A stretch of 64,000 bases of DNA from Cryptomeria japonica (taxonomy: Eukaryota > Streptophyta > Pinopsida > Cupressales > Cupressaceae): positions 662,542,438-662,606,437 of the forward strand of contig NC_081414.1 in the NCBI RefSeq assembly GCF_030272615.1, written 5' to 3'. The notes beneath the pieces were generated by a model. The model ran no database searches and had not been told where the DNA came from. It worked only from the letters and a program-made list of their open reading frames with translations. This document shows, piece after piece, positions 10,400-22,280 of the stretch. Made by a program: the position numbers and the translations under genes. The first letter of the stretch is position 1. Every line of letters begins with the position of its first letter.

Positions 10400-11281
10400 C
10401 ACGTTTTCATGTATTTTGGAGTTATGTCTTTGATTTTATATGATTATATGTTTGACTTGCATGCTTATTAACTAATCCACCTCATAGGTCTTTTTCCCCT
10501 CTTCACTTTGGTTACCAGCAATGCAAGTCGACATGGTTTAGAATATGGTTATCAGTATTGGAGGCCGACATATCTTGGGTCTGACATCGACAATTATTTT
10601 TTATATTCATGTAGTTATGTTATCTAGCCGACATGTAATTTGATATTGTAATAAACTTTGTAAGCCGATATAAGGCATGATAAGTTGTATCTAGGGTATA
10701 TAGGTCAGTTGGATTAGATCATTTTGATATAAATGTGGTGATGGATATGTGGATGTAATATGATGCAAAATATATCAGAGAGATTATTTATGTGAGGATA
10801 TTTATGTAAAGGTTCTTTCGGTAAAAGGTTTAGGGTTTCAAACCGGAATAGATAAATCTTAAACCAGAACTGTATTCTGGCATAGAAGATGCTATCTTAG
10901 CAGTTCAACACTTCTTTGGATTGTAGTCTAGATTTATATGTAGTCAATGAGGCTCCTTTTGTGATTGAGCAATGTGCTCTAGGCTGTAAGCCTTCCTGCA
11001 AGTGCGGGCCCCTTATATTTTGTAATATCTCTTCATATGGCTAGTGGATTGGTATTGTGGGTCGCAAATCCCACCGTGGTTTTTCCTTTTTGAGGTTTTC
11101 TACGTATAATTCTATGTGTTATGATTCTCATTTATGTGATTGACTTATTGGTTGCTTTACTTCTTTCAATTCTGTATGTACTGGTATACCGGTTGGTGTA
11201 TGCGTGTTTTAATAAGGCTAAAATTTATCAATCCGGTATAACACTGATTCACCCCCCTCTTAGTGTTATTGGATTCCAACA
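10400..11281 (+). mobile_element. Old copia-type LTR remnant (left end unresolved)
   Basis: The right part carries motifs typical of plant Ty1/copia LTR ends: a 'cccaccgtggtttttcc...ttctacgta' block around 11070-11108, and a tail 'CACCCCCCTCTTAGTGTT' before the terminal CCAACA at 11281. The next bases, ATGGTAT, match only the start of the initiator-Met primer site. A polyadenylation-like AATAAA is near 10651. I find no copia coding sequence to its right, so this is a fragment. The left boundary with the element A LTR is not visible. Confidence 0.45.
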
Positions 11282-14200
11282 ATGGTATGAAGGAGAACAC
11301 TCCATCTTATTTTATAAGTTATAGTCCATGCAAAGGATACCAAAATTGCCATGTTTCTATCAAACCTTGCTGTACATATTCGTTTTCCATAATAAAATGC
11401 TCTATGATGATAAAAAGAACAAACAAAAACACAATTTCATATCATTCCATTTCCTATTAGTCAATTTCTATCAACCTATCTTATGTTGATCTATCCCATG
11501 TATATCTACCTCATTTTATCCACTAACCATCTCTATACCTAATGTTGATCAACCATTATCTTTTATTACCTACCATTATTCTTTTCTTACGAATTATTCC
11601 TATATCCATCATAATAGATTTTATGGTTATGTATCATGACATAAAAATAGTTAGGTCTATTGGCATCCCATATCATGAAATGTCTTGCATACACTAACAC
11701 GTTAAATCATAACCGTAGATATTCACACATACATGAAACCTTGCATACATAAGCATTATGTCATAAAAATCTAGAGCATCACATATTGCATGTACAAGGT
11801 TAGGAAATAATCATAGCTTCATGCGATAATATATATCCATGAAATTATAATCTAAAACACATGAATAAATAATTACCATTACATAAGTATCATAGATACA
11901 TTCACATAGTCATCCGTAACATCATAATTTAGACATGTATATAGATATAACCCATTACATAGAAAACATCTATAGAAACACACATCATCATATAGACACC
12001 ATATAGAAATCCCATAATGACCATATGCATCTCATCGTATTTGTATAAAAAAATAATAGTGTCACGATACAAAATTATATGTCTATACAATAAAGCTTGC
12101 AAGCTACATACTACATGTGTCTATAGAAATATACATCATAATGAGTCTATCATGAAATCCCTCCCTCTAATAAATGTTAGGAATTAGGCATTTTAAACCT
12201 TACATAATGTTTACAATGTTATATTATATTATTATGTGTGTGGTGCACCTAGGAGAACCTAGATGGACGTGCATAACTAGGAGTTAACATTTTTGGGGCT
12301 ACTTTATGTGTTGTATGTAACATTGGGACATATATTTAATGTGGGTCTCACATTGGAAAATAACATTTAATTTAACATTGGGGAAAGATTAATACAGGGA
12401 AAATATGATACCCAATATTAAATGTGGATGAAATGTATGAAAATAAAGTCTGGCCTAAGAATGCAAACTACTGACCAATTCCAAACTCTTTCATTGGGGA
12501 ATAACCAATTAGGCTCAACTTCAATCCATAAGGAGAGCGGAGAACTATGATTGAGTATTCCCTTTTGAATGTTGATTGGTTATGATTATATATGATTAAA
12601 TTAAAGATTATAGAATAGGTTAAATGTTGCAAAATTAACAAGATTTAGTATCAATTGAAAGATACAAAAAAAAAGTTCAACCCATAAGGGAAGATATGGA
12701 AATAAGACAGAAAATAACCTATCACTAAAATGTGGGCCTAAAAATGGTGGAATAGTGTGTTAGGCAACTTAGCCTTGATAGGTGTCCTGCAACTCAAGAC
12801 ATAAAATCTTGGATTAAAATTCTCTTCAGATCACTCTCTCCATAATTTAGCTAAAAAGTGTCAAATGAGTGAGTGATTTGACATAGTCCAGGGGTTTCTA
12901 CTAGTTCAAAATTTGGATCTACAAGTCTCAATTTGCACCTTGCAACTCTACAACTTTTAGTTGTGAGATCCGTAACCTACACAAAGAAAATAGGGGAAAA
13001 GTGTTGTGTTGTATATGGGATTTCCTAAGTCAAACCCCAAGTAGGTGTTAACCTCCACTAAAACTATGATTGATTAGAAAAGAGAACTTATTCTTGGTAG
13101 GGTAGAAGCTAAATTTAGTGTAAAATGATGGATTGACAAGATTATACCTCAATATCAATAGTGGTGGCGATTAGATTCTATTTAGATAAATCCTCCAAGT
13201 GTTGATGCACTAACATGATAAATCATAACAAAATCCACCATGAAAAGATACTTGAAGATAACTAGTTATAGCTTGATGCTCGTTGTCCTTAGACCTACTC
13301 TTGAAGGAAGGAATACTTGATTTTGAATTGGAATGATGTAATTGCTAGATGATAAAATGAATTAAGGATGATGCTGTTAAATAGGGTTCTCAAGGTATTT
13401 TTGCATTTAGGCTGACATCATCAGAGTATGAGCATGCATCTTGCACCTTGTCCTCTAGATCACTCAAGGCAACATCTAGTGCTATCAGTCTGGGTTTATC
13501 TTTAGGAGTCATATCACTATGAGTAAACTAAATGTATGTCAATACTAGGTGTGGAAATCCTTATATCTAGCCAAATTGCCATGTCACTCGATCGTAGTAG
13601 AAAGACATGATGATATAATCATGGTGACTAATAAAAATTCAATTTTGTTTCATCCTCAATAGTTGACCTACCTATCCTATCCACATACTTAAAGTCCACT
13701 ATGACCTCCATATGATGTTTATAGGCTCCAATCTATCAAATACAACTCTCTAGTACAAAAAGTCTCCTCTCTACCATGGTCTCCAAAGTGGATAGGTATG
13801 TGATCATGGGTATTTCCAAGAAACCTCAATTAGAAAACCTATTGGCCTCATGTATGCAATGTGATCAAATGCCCATACCTAGACTAATATGCAAGTCATT
13901 AAGCTGTATTCCTCATAGTGTATGTACCTATTTAGGTCATAATAGAGATGCGCCAACATGATCTATCCCCATGCATAAATGGTCCTACACTCCTCAATCC
14001 CTTAGATAGTATGAATGAGTCCCTAGTCTAGGTGTGTACCTCTTACATTAGGTGCTACAACTAAAGTGATTGTAATAATGAATATTTTTTAATAGATATG
14101 AATATCTTTGGTCATTTGTAATAACCAATGCATGAAGATACATCCTCTTGATTCTTTAGGTATGGCTTGCCCTATGAACTATATCTGATCCTCAACAACA

Positions 14201-15420
14201 ACAATAGGAGTATGCAACCCCTCTTGTCTCATAGTAATGGCTCACACTAAAAGACATAGAATATTATACACATCCTCTAGAGTGACCGTCTAGAGGTATC
14301 TGCATCCCATCACTCCAATACTGCTTTGAGAATTACATCATTATACCTCATTGTAGGCATATGGTAGACCCACCATGTAGCCCTACATCTTGTAGAAATT
14401 TTTCTGCATCAAGTAGTAGATGTCTCTCCTAATTATGTAGAAAGCTATATGCGTGTTTGATAGTATGTTCTCACATCCCTTGAGAGGATTCTAAGCATAT
14501 TAATGAGATTTCATTAGTACTTCTTCATTGATCCCTAACTTCTTTTATAAAGGCTTATGCAACATCCCTTGTGGGGTCTAGGTGCCCATGTGGGATCTTT
14601 GTGCTTAGATGAGTCCAAGGTAGCTATTTGGGTCCATGGTGCACATGTGGGACCATGGTGCCCAAATGGGTCTATTGCACTCATTTGGGACCATGATGCC
14701 CAAGATGGGGGACCCATAAGCTTGACCTATCTTTTTTTCCTAGAATTACTCAAAAATCATAAAATTAAACACATGCTGAAGTCAGTGTGGCCTACTTTGT
14801 GTGTTTGGGCGTGCTTTGCAATGACTCACCTCAATACCTCTATACTAGTTGGAGAGAGTTCTCTCTTACATGGAATATTGGCTCTTTAAAGAGTGTGAAC
14901 CCCTTTGAAATAGAGATAAATAAATAAGACAAATGAATAGTTGAAAAGCTAACACTTTCATTATTTAAAGGTAATTTTTTTAAACCCTAATTTAACATGG
15001 TTCAATCATCTTATCATAATTTGATCTAGAGGACTCTAATTTGCATACATCTCTCATTCTTACCAAATGATCTTTGATATGATATTTTTTTCATTAATGA
15101 CCCTATTAAAAGCATTTATCATCACTTATTTTCATAATCTGTTGTGTTATTCATGATACCTTGTTTCTATATACTAAATGAGCAAGCAAAAATATGGGGT
15201 ATATGAATACCATTGAATTTCATCACTCTTAGTAAGCATTCTAGGTGATTTTAATTTTCTGATAACAAGGTGGTTTTTTAGAATGTGGTTCCTAACATTG
15301 TATTGTAGGTATTGCTATGCTGGGGCCTTCGTTCGACATCCTTGAGAATATCCTTTTTACATGAATGTTTACTTTCCTATACTTTAGCTTGCATATGCAT
15401 GTAGTGTCATACAACCATTA
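11282..15420. other. Unassigned AT-rich DNA
   Basis: No reading frame here looks like a gene or a recognisable transposon protein. If the LTR start at 15435 is real, some of it may be the decayed internal part of that element. The only local structure I note is a degenerate minisatellite near 14565-14705 with repeated 'gggaccatggtgcccaaatggg'-like blocks. Confidence 0.5.
14565..14705. repeat. Degenerate minisatellite
   Basis: About five imperfect copies of a 25-35 bp unit built on 'ccatggtgcccatgtgggacc' follow one another. The open frames on both strands here are a by-product of the repeat. Confidence 0.5.
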
Positions 15421-15709
15421 AAGTGGGGGATAAATGTAGTGGCATAAATTATACTCCTTTAATTATGAGTCCAATTCCACACTCTCCTAGTGCTTGCTTT
15501 CGTTTTCCACTCCCCTAAGCAATTTAGGACCATTTATAGCCTTAAATTTAACCTTCATCTTAAGAGGATGGGTCCAATCATATTTCAAATTTCAACACAC
15601 TTTATTCCACACTTAAATTTTTTAGTCCAAATTTAAATTCCAGATCCAATATTATGGCCCTAATATCTTGCTTCCCCTAAAAGAGGGACCTATTTTGTCA
15701 GGTCACTAT
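15421..15709 (+). mobile_element. Possible LTR start with polypurine tract, separate old element
   Basis: AAGTGGGGGATAAA (15421-15434) is followed by TGTAGTGGCATAAATTATAC, the arrangement of a polypurine tract and a gypsy-type LTR start. A TATA-like 'ccatttatagcc' follows near 15530. The right end is lost, probably because of the insertions at 15710 and 16432. No matching 5' LTR is seen in the window. Confidence 0.4.
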
Positions 15710-15983
15710 TGTTGGGTACGGTTGCTGTTGCACTAATATATGGACTTGTTAATGCCTGATACAACCACTAGAATTATAGAATCCACATGAGGCAGTTAAT
15801 CCATGTCACAAACCCAAGCACTGCGCTGCACAACACAAGGAGACCAAGGGAACCCACCTTTCAACAATCCCCCCCTAGCACAAGCGAGGGGTTTGAACCT
15901 GTGACCAAGTTCTGATACTATTTTCTGGTTACGATTGTCGTTGCACCAAAAGATCAACCTGTTAATGCCCGATACAACCACTA
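15710..15983 (-). mobile_element. TRIM-like miniature LTR element
   Basis: Two direct repeats of 61 bp (15710-15770 and 15923-15983) match at about 48 of 61 positions and enclose about 150 bp. On the minus strand the right repeat is followed at once by TAGTATCAGAACTTGG, close to the initiator-Met primer site TGGTATCAGAGC. TRIMs have exactly this layout: very short LTRs, a Met primer site, no coding region. A clear polypurine tract is lacking and the copy is old. Confidence 0.45.
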
Positions 15984-16431
15984 GACTGATTTAAAATTTT
16001 AGGAGATCAACTTTTTGGCCTTGAAATTGTGAAATCTATGCTTGAAATTGTGATTTGACTATGGTAACTCAATCTTTTATCAAATTAAATATTGTAACTC
16101 ATATATAAGCAGGTTATATGCACTTTTATGTTATCCTTATGATGTAAAAATTACTACTAAATGTGAGTCTACAAGTCTACAAATCTATGAAATAATCAAC
16201 AACATCAAGTCTTCATCAACTATTCATCAACTATTGTTCATTATGATGGAAGCTTGATGGAATGCTAGAGGACAATAGGGAATTTATAATTGATGATGAA
16301 GTTGTACCTTTCCTTAAGGGTTTGGTATGATTTCATGTCATTGTTACATTTTTGCATTTTAACTTCATATTTGAGTTCTATAATTGATTTATGTTCATTT
16401 GCTGATTCATGTACTCTTGAGTTGATATATG

Positions 16432-17141
16432 TGTAGATGGAGGAAATGGATTGAATACGAGATTCAATCTTCCAGCATCCAACAATGAAGTTTTTCCTGC
16501 AAAACACACACATGGAAATTGAAATCTAAACTAGAAACACACATGCATGTTATCAAACTCTACTCCATTGCACTCCTTAAACCAAGATCTTATGTAGATA
16601 ATGTTGCTCTCATAAGCACACACAAGAAGCTATGGTTTTTTGGAGATTCAAGATGATTAATGCAAAGGAAGCTAAAGAAAATGAAATGCAAAGATGATGA
16701 AGAATGCAAACTGACATAAGTTCGACGCATAAAGATGAGATGCTCAAATAAGAGAGAGGGGCTTGTTTAAATAGATTTTCTCCGGGCGAGTTCATGTTGT
16801 GGGATGAATATGGGATAATGCAAAATAAGTGGTATAGGGAAGATGAGTGGTAAATGGGAAATGGTAAGTGGTAGGAGGGGATATTTAAGGGTTTTATTAA
16901 ATAAATAGATAAATGTATATAAGGTGAATGCATGAAGGCGTATAAATGAATATGATAAAATATTTTATTTAATAAATTTAATGGATAAATGGTAAGATAT
17001 TAATAATAATAATATAATAAAAAATGGGAATTATGAATAATGAATTATTGAGAAATAATAGTGTAATAATGACTCACCCGATGTTCAGAGAAATTTGAAA
17101 TTAAATGCAGACAAATTAGTGGAAATTTTTATGTGTCTACA
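16432..17141 (-). repeat. Element B 3' LTR (left copy)
   Basis: It starts TGTAGATGG and ends GTGTCTACA on the plus strand, giving a perfect TGTAGA...TCTACA terminal inverted pair. A TATA-like box TATTTAAA (minus strand) is near 16765-16774. It is about 99% identical to the right copy. Confidence 0.95.
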
Positions 17142-17158
17142 TTTTGCCCCTCTTTGAG
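17142..17158 (-). other. Element B polypurine tract
   Basis: On the minus strand CAAAGAGGGGCAAAA abuts the LTR start TGTAGACACA, as in elements A and C. Confidence 0.85.
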
Positions 17159-17247
17159 ACAATGCAGCGTGTCGCGTTGTTTCAAAGAAAATGATCAACT
17201 GATATATGCCCTAGAGGTGTCTTGGTAAGGGTGATGATTGATTGGTT

Positions 17248-17262
17248 ATGCCCCCTCGAGAG
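17248..17262 (-). other. Element B second purine box
   Basis: The minus strand reads CTCTCGAGGGGGCATAA about 105 bp inside the main polypurine tract. It matches boxes in elements A and C. Confidence 0.45.
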
Positions 17263-18658
17263 ATTGATCGAACAGAATGATGGGGATTGATCTCTCGATA
17301 GCTCACGACAGAGAAGATTGGATGATTGATATTGCACAAGTAATGAGATTGAGATGTACATTTGATGGAAATGTACAGTTGATGAGGCGTAACTGAACAA
17401 TTGATGGAAATGAACAATATAGCCAGGTTGATAAGCTGATTAAGCTGATTGAGCTGATTAAGCTAATAGGGATTGATGCTAGCACAAGATAAGGTGATCC
17501 AATGATTGATTGATTGATTGACTCTAGGGGCATTGAGATGGCACGAAGCAAGTTGGTTGAAAAAGAGATTAAAGATTCAAAGACATGCATCAATTGGATA
17601 AAGTGTTTGATCGATCTCACTGCAATAAGAAGAATGAAGAAGATGATGAAAACGATAGATGAACAAGAAGATGAGAAGAGAAATGTGATGATTATGAAGA
17701 ATGATGAGAAAGAGGATATGAAAGGTGATGAGAATTCTTGTGCTTTTTAAGTGCTTGTATCATCATCGAGCTTATTATAGCAAAAGGCAAAAAATATTTG
17801 GATATCAATTAGATCCAAATGAATCAGTCACACCAATTGCATGAAAGAAAACATATCAGACAGTAAAGGAATGCCTTAGTGTGTATCAGACCAATATGTC
17901 CTCAATGATCTTAAGTAATCATGTCCTAAGACCTGTTGTCATATTCCTAAGGAACATCCCGCAAGCAGCAAACAAGTGAACATGCCCCATCCTCGCCTTT
18001 CTAGTCAAAGACATCCTGGAGATCAAATCTCTAGTCAGAGACATCCCGGAAAAGCTAAAAGACATGTTACCAAAAAGGAAAATAAAAAACAATATAGAGA
18101 AAATAAGCAAACAATATGTTTCACGTTGAATGATTTTTTTGTTCACAGTTGATGGGTTCGGGTGTATAAGTTGATCAGATTTTGTTCTGTTTGCTCAATT
18201 TAAGTGTCATCCTGTCATGAGTCCATTGAAGTTCCAAAGTTGCATGCTTGTCCGAAGTGTTTGTGTCATTGCAATGTTTATTGCATGTTTTTAGGAGTTT
18301 TATGATTTTTAGGGTTTTATGAATGTTTTATTTTTTAGGGGTTTTTCAGGAGATTTGATAATTTTTAAGATTTTTTCAGGACATTTTATGATTTTTAAGA
18401 TTTTTTCAGGACATTTTAGAAGATAGTTCCTCCGACCGTGAGACATTGACTATCCCAACCCATTCCTAAGTTTAAGAATATTCCCCAATGAGGGATAAGA
18501 CTAGCGTAGTATGCACGAGAAGTATTGCGCGGGGTATGCAAACAATCCACAAGCTATGGTGGGGGGGGGAAGACTACCATGGAATGGGAGAGCAGATATG
18601 GATAAGGCATTGATCAAGTAGAGTACTGAAGGAAAGAGGAGCCAAATCTTTACACATT
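17263..18658 (-). other. Element B 3' non-coding zone
   Basis: No convincing gene is present. There are short tandem runs: 'gattaagctgattgagctgatt' near 17420-17465, a duplicated 'ctagtca(a/g)agacatcc(t/c)gg' at 18000-18055, and 'tttttaagattttttcaggacattttatga' repeats at 18340-18420. The plus-strand open frame at 17514-17750 has no recognisable domain. Confidence 0.5.
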
Positions 18659-18721
18659 GCGCCGGTTGCCCGGTTTTCACCATGGTACTTGCCCAAGGCG
18701 CCTGTTTGCCAAGTTTTCACC
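18659..18721 (-). other. Pair of post-pol hairpin motifs, element B
   Basis: In sense order, motif 18721-18697 (GGTG / AAAA / CTTG-GCAAA-CAGG / CGCC) is followed by a 15-nt spacer (TTGGGCAAGTACCAT) and motif 18681-18659 (GGTG / AAAA / CCGG-GCAA-CCGG / CGC). The pair begins about 130 nt after the pol stop. The same pair with a 15-nt spacer occurs in A and C. Confidence 0.6.
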
Positions 18722-18849
18722 AATGGACGAACTTTTTTTTTTTTTTTCAGGATCTTTTTCTCATTTTTTGTATTTTTTCAGGATCTTTTTCTCCTTTTTA
18801 TTTTTTATTTTTTTTTCAGGATCTTTTAAAGAATTTTTTTTTGAAATAC

Positions 18850-20145
18850 TCAAGCATAGAATCTACGAAGGTGAATGCTATTGATTGGATCTTCAAGCGG
18901 TTCACCCTCAGGAGTTGCTAGTTGATGTGCTCCTGATCCATACACAACAATGATAATATATGGACCAAGCCAATTAGGTTCAAACTTGCCTCTTTTCTCT
19001 CTATCTTGTTGGTTCTTTGGATTTTCTTTAAGGACAAGATCACCAACCTCAAATGTGCAAGATCTGACTCTGTGGTTGTAACTTCTACACATGCGTTGTT
19101 GATATGCTCTGAGGTGATCAAAAGCGGTTTGTCTTCTTTCATCCAACAATTCGAAGTCATGCAAGCGGGAGACTCTGTAGTCTTCATCACTGATCAAGTT
19201 ACGCAAAGAGACCCATAGGGAAGGTATCTCGACCTCAATGGGCAATATAGCTTCAGAACCATAAACAAGGGAGTATGAAGTGGCACCTATGGGAGTACGG
19301 ACACTCGTGTGGTAGGCCCACAAGGTAGGGTTCAATTGGATATGCCAATCACGACCAGCTTCATTGACCGTCTTTTTGAGGATTCTAAGGATGTTTTTGT
19401 TAGAGGCCTCAGCCTGGCCATTACCTTGAGGATAGTATGGTGTGGAGAAACGGTGTTGGATATGAAATTTCTCACAAAGCTCACGGACATCTTGGTTCTT
19501 GAAGGGACGACCGTTATCAGTAATGATGGAAAGGGGGACACCATACCAACATATGATGTAATTCAAAATAAAGGTGGCAATTTGTTTTCCAGTGATATGA
19601 GTAAGAGGAACAACTTCAATCCATTTTGTGAAATATTTAGTAGTAGTGATGATGAATTTGTGCCCATTGGATGAGGGTGGATGGATTTTGCCCACGAGGT
19701 CGAGTCCCCACTGACAAAAAGGCCAAGATGTAACAAGTGGTTGCAATTCTTGTGCTGGTGCATGTATCAAGTCTCCATGTATTTGGCATTGCTTGCACTT
19801 TTTAACAAACTGATAAGCATCCTTCTCCATAGTAGGCCAGTAATAACCATTACGCAAGAGTTTCTTAGCCAGGGTAGGACCACTCAAATGCGCCCCACAT
19901 ATACCTTCGTGCACCTCTCGCAAGGAAGTGTTGGCTTCGTCACGCTCAAGACATCTAAGTAAGGTACCATCAAGACCCCGACGATATAGGGTGTCAGCTA
20001 AAATGGCATAATGGGCGGCTCGACGAATAAAAGTTTTTCGGGCTTTGTTGGATAGATCAAGAGGTAAGGTATTATCATGTAAGTAGGCATAAATATCTCC
20101 ATACCACTGGGAATTAGGACCAACAATGAGGCATATCATTTCAGT
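18850..20145 (-). pseudogene. int: Element B integrase
   Basis: This 429-codon open stretch keeps the HHCC site ('VHEGICGAH' ... 'CKQC'), the catalytic D, D, E ('WGLDLVGK', 'IITDNGRPF', 'GNGQAEASNK') and the C-terminal 'GKFEPNWLGPY' block, ending 'LRRFYA'. On its own it looks intact. It is part of a longer polyprotein that is cut upstream by TAA at 20146-20148, so it could not be made as a mature enzyme from this copy. Confidence 0.93.
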
Positions 20146-22280
20146 TTATGGTACATTGTAGGCAGGCTCCAAGAGCGGTTCAACCAAGAACTCACAGTAT
20201 TTGGCATTACTTGGCATTCTTACAAGGGAGGCGATTGTAGCCATTGCATCAGCTGCTCTGTTGTTGTCACGAGGAATTTTCTCAAATGTGATTGTGGTAA
20301 AGTAAGCCTTGAAATCATCCACCATTCTCTTGTATGGCATAAGCTTTTCATCCTTTGTCTTATAATCATCATTAACCTATTTGATCACTAACTGGGAATC
20401 ACCAAGAACATGCAAATCTAAGATCTTCCATTGTACAGCCATATGGAGCACATAAAGTAATGCTTCATATTCTGCAATATTGTTGGTACAAGGAAATTGT
20501 ATTTTATAAGCCTTTGGTATGCAATCCCCTTGTGGTGTGACAAAGAGAATTCCAGCGCCAGAGCCACCATGTGTGAAGGAACCATCAAAATATAAAGTCC
20601 AAAGGTTTGAAGATTCCATGTTAAAGATTGATTCATCAGGTAACTGTGTAACAAGTGGATGATCATCTATGACAGGAGCATTAGCGAGCTGATCAGCTAT
20701 AGCTTGTCCTTTGATTGATTTTCTTTCTACATACTCAATGTCAAACTCGCTAAGAATCATGACCCATTTAGCCAGTCGTCCTGTAAGAGCTGCTTTACTC
20801 AGAAGATATTTAAGTGGATCAATTTTTGCAATGACCTTTGTTTGGTGTGTAAGCATGTAATGTCGTAGTTTCTGTGAGGCAAAAACTACAGCAAGACACA
20901 CTCTCTCAATAGTACTGTGCTTAAGCTCATATCCTACTAGGGTACGACTGATGTAATATATTGCACGTTCTTTTCCTTCAGAGTCATGTTGAGCCAACAG
21001 TGCCCCCAGTGCTGTAGCAGTTGTAGATATATACAGTAGGTATTCTTTGATCTGTTGAAAAGCTTGTTCACATTTGTGATCCCAGTTGAATGAAACATTT
21101 TTATGTAGCAGGTACTGAAATGGTTGACACTTATCTGCCAGTTGTGCTATAAAGCGGCGGATAGATTGGAGTTTCCCTTGTAAAGATCTCAACTGATGGA
21201 TATTCCTCGGTGGTGGCATCTCAAGTATGGCTTTACTTTTTCAGGATCAACTTCAATTCCATTAGATGATACAATGTATCCAAGGAGTTTCCCGGAGGTT
21301 ACCCCAAAGACACATTTCTTTGGATTCAATCGGACTTTATATTTTTCCAACCTTGTAAAGATTTTATCCATGATTTCTAAATGTCCCTCTCTGGTGTAAG
21401 ATTTTCCAAGCAAGTCATCTACATAATCTTCCAGATATATATGCATCATGTCATGAAAGATAGTGGTCATTGCACGTTGATAAGTAGCTCCAACATTCTT
21501 CAATCCAAAGGGCATGAAATTCCAACAAAAAGTTCCCCAAGGACAAGTGAATGCTGTTTTGATCTGGTCTTCAGGAGCAATTTTGATCTGATTATAGCCC
21601 GAGAACCCATCCATGAGGGATAGCATCTCATAATATGTGCAAACACAGACACTCCCGTCAGGTTTTGAAACTGGTACCAAGTTTGAAATCCATTTAGCAT
21701 AGTCAACAGGTCTTATAAAGCCAGCATCTAGCAGCTTTTGTAATTCTGCTTTTACCAATAGTGCCACATGAGGATGCATTTTTCTCAATTTTTGTTTGAC
21801 AGGTTTTGCCCCCTGTGGTAAAGACAAGTGATGCATAACTAAATCAAGGTCAAGTCCAGGCATGTCTGCATAGGACCATGCAAAATTAACCTGTCTTTCC
21901 TTGTAAAACTAGATATGCTATACTCTCTCTTCAGGGGTCAATGATTCTGCTAGATGTATAATCTTTGGTTGCTCTTTTGTGCCCAAGTTTGCCGGTATTG
22001 TCTTTTCCACTAACATAGATGACTTTTCATGGTATAATGCTAGGAGAAGCGTGTCAAGCCTTCCATCCTCAGGCGCCTTAGAGAGGTTTTCACCTTTGGA
22101 TACGTCCTTTATTTTTACTTTTTTGGGGTCTAATAGTGCCGCAAAGAAGTTTTCACTAGAAGACCTATTGATATTTTCCATAATTTTGCGACTGAAAGGC
22201 TTGGCACCTTCTCCAAAGTAAGCCGCACTATTGAGCTCTATGGTGAATCCAACCCTATGATCTCCAAGGGGTAAACCACT
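20146..22280 (-). pseudogene. pol: Element B reverse transcriptase and two RNase H domains
   Basis: RT motifs 'MPFGLKNVGATYQRA' and 'YVDDLLGKS' are present, as are the first RNase H ('ALGALLAQHDSEGKERAIYY') and the second ('LWTLYFDGSFTHGGSGAGIL', 'NNIAEYEAL', 'VLGDSQ'). The RT has lost about 29 residues near 21635: 'VCVCTYY' runs straight into 'EMLSLMDGFSGYNQI', whereas element C has the 'RDLNKACPKDDFPLP' block there. The loss is in frame. Stops are at 21918-21920, 21909-21911, 20377-20379 and 20146-20148, with a 1-nt frameshift near 21225. Confidence 0.92.
22072..22158 (-). other. Two linker hairpin motifs, element B
   Basis: In sense order, 22158-22136 has outer arms AGTG/CACT with a weak inner stem. 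22094-22072 reads GGTG / AAAA / CCT-CTCTA-AGG / CGCC. They are translated as parts of 'SSSENFFAAL' and 'KGENLSKAPEDG'. Confidence 0.55.

Larger units (their letters stand above)
1..10400 (+). mobile_element. Element A: decayed Ty3/gypsy Tat-type LTR retrotransposon, 5' end outside window
   Basis: The plus strand reads Gag, protease, G-patch-like segment, RT, RNase H, a second RNase H and integrase in that order, then a polypurine tract and an LTR start at 9123. This order with a double RNase H is the signature of the plant Tat lineage (which includes Ogre). The left edge of the window cuts Gag, so the 5' LTR and primer site are not visible. The reading is broken by more than a dozen in-frame stops and at least two frameshifts, so the copy is dead. 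The right end of the 3' LTR is not resolved; by analogy with TATA-to-end distances in elements B and C it should fall about 10390-10550. Confidence 0.9.
9123..10400 (+). mobile_element. 3' LTR of element A (right end approximate)
   Basis: The LTR starts TGTAGACAC right after the polypurine tract, as in element B. A TATA box (TATAAAT) lies at 10091-10097, followed by a plausible leader. An extensive inverted repeat sits at 9824-10020. The 5' LTR is outside the window, so the right boundary cannot be fixed by comparison. Confidence 0.6.
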
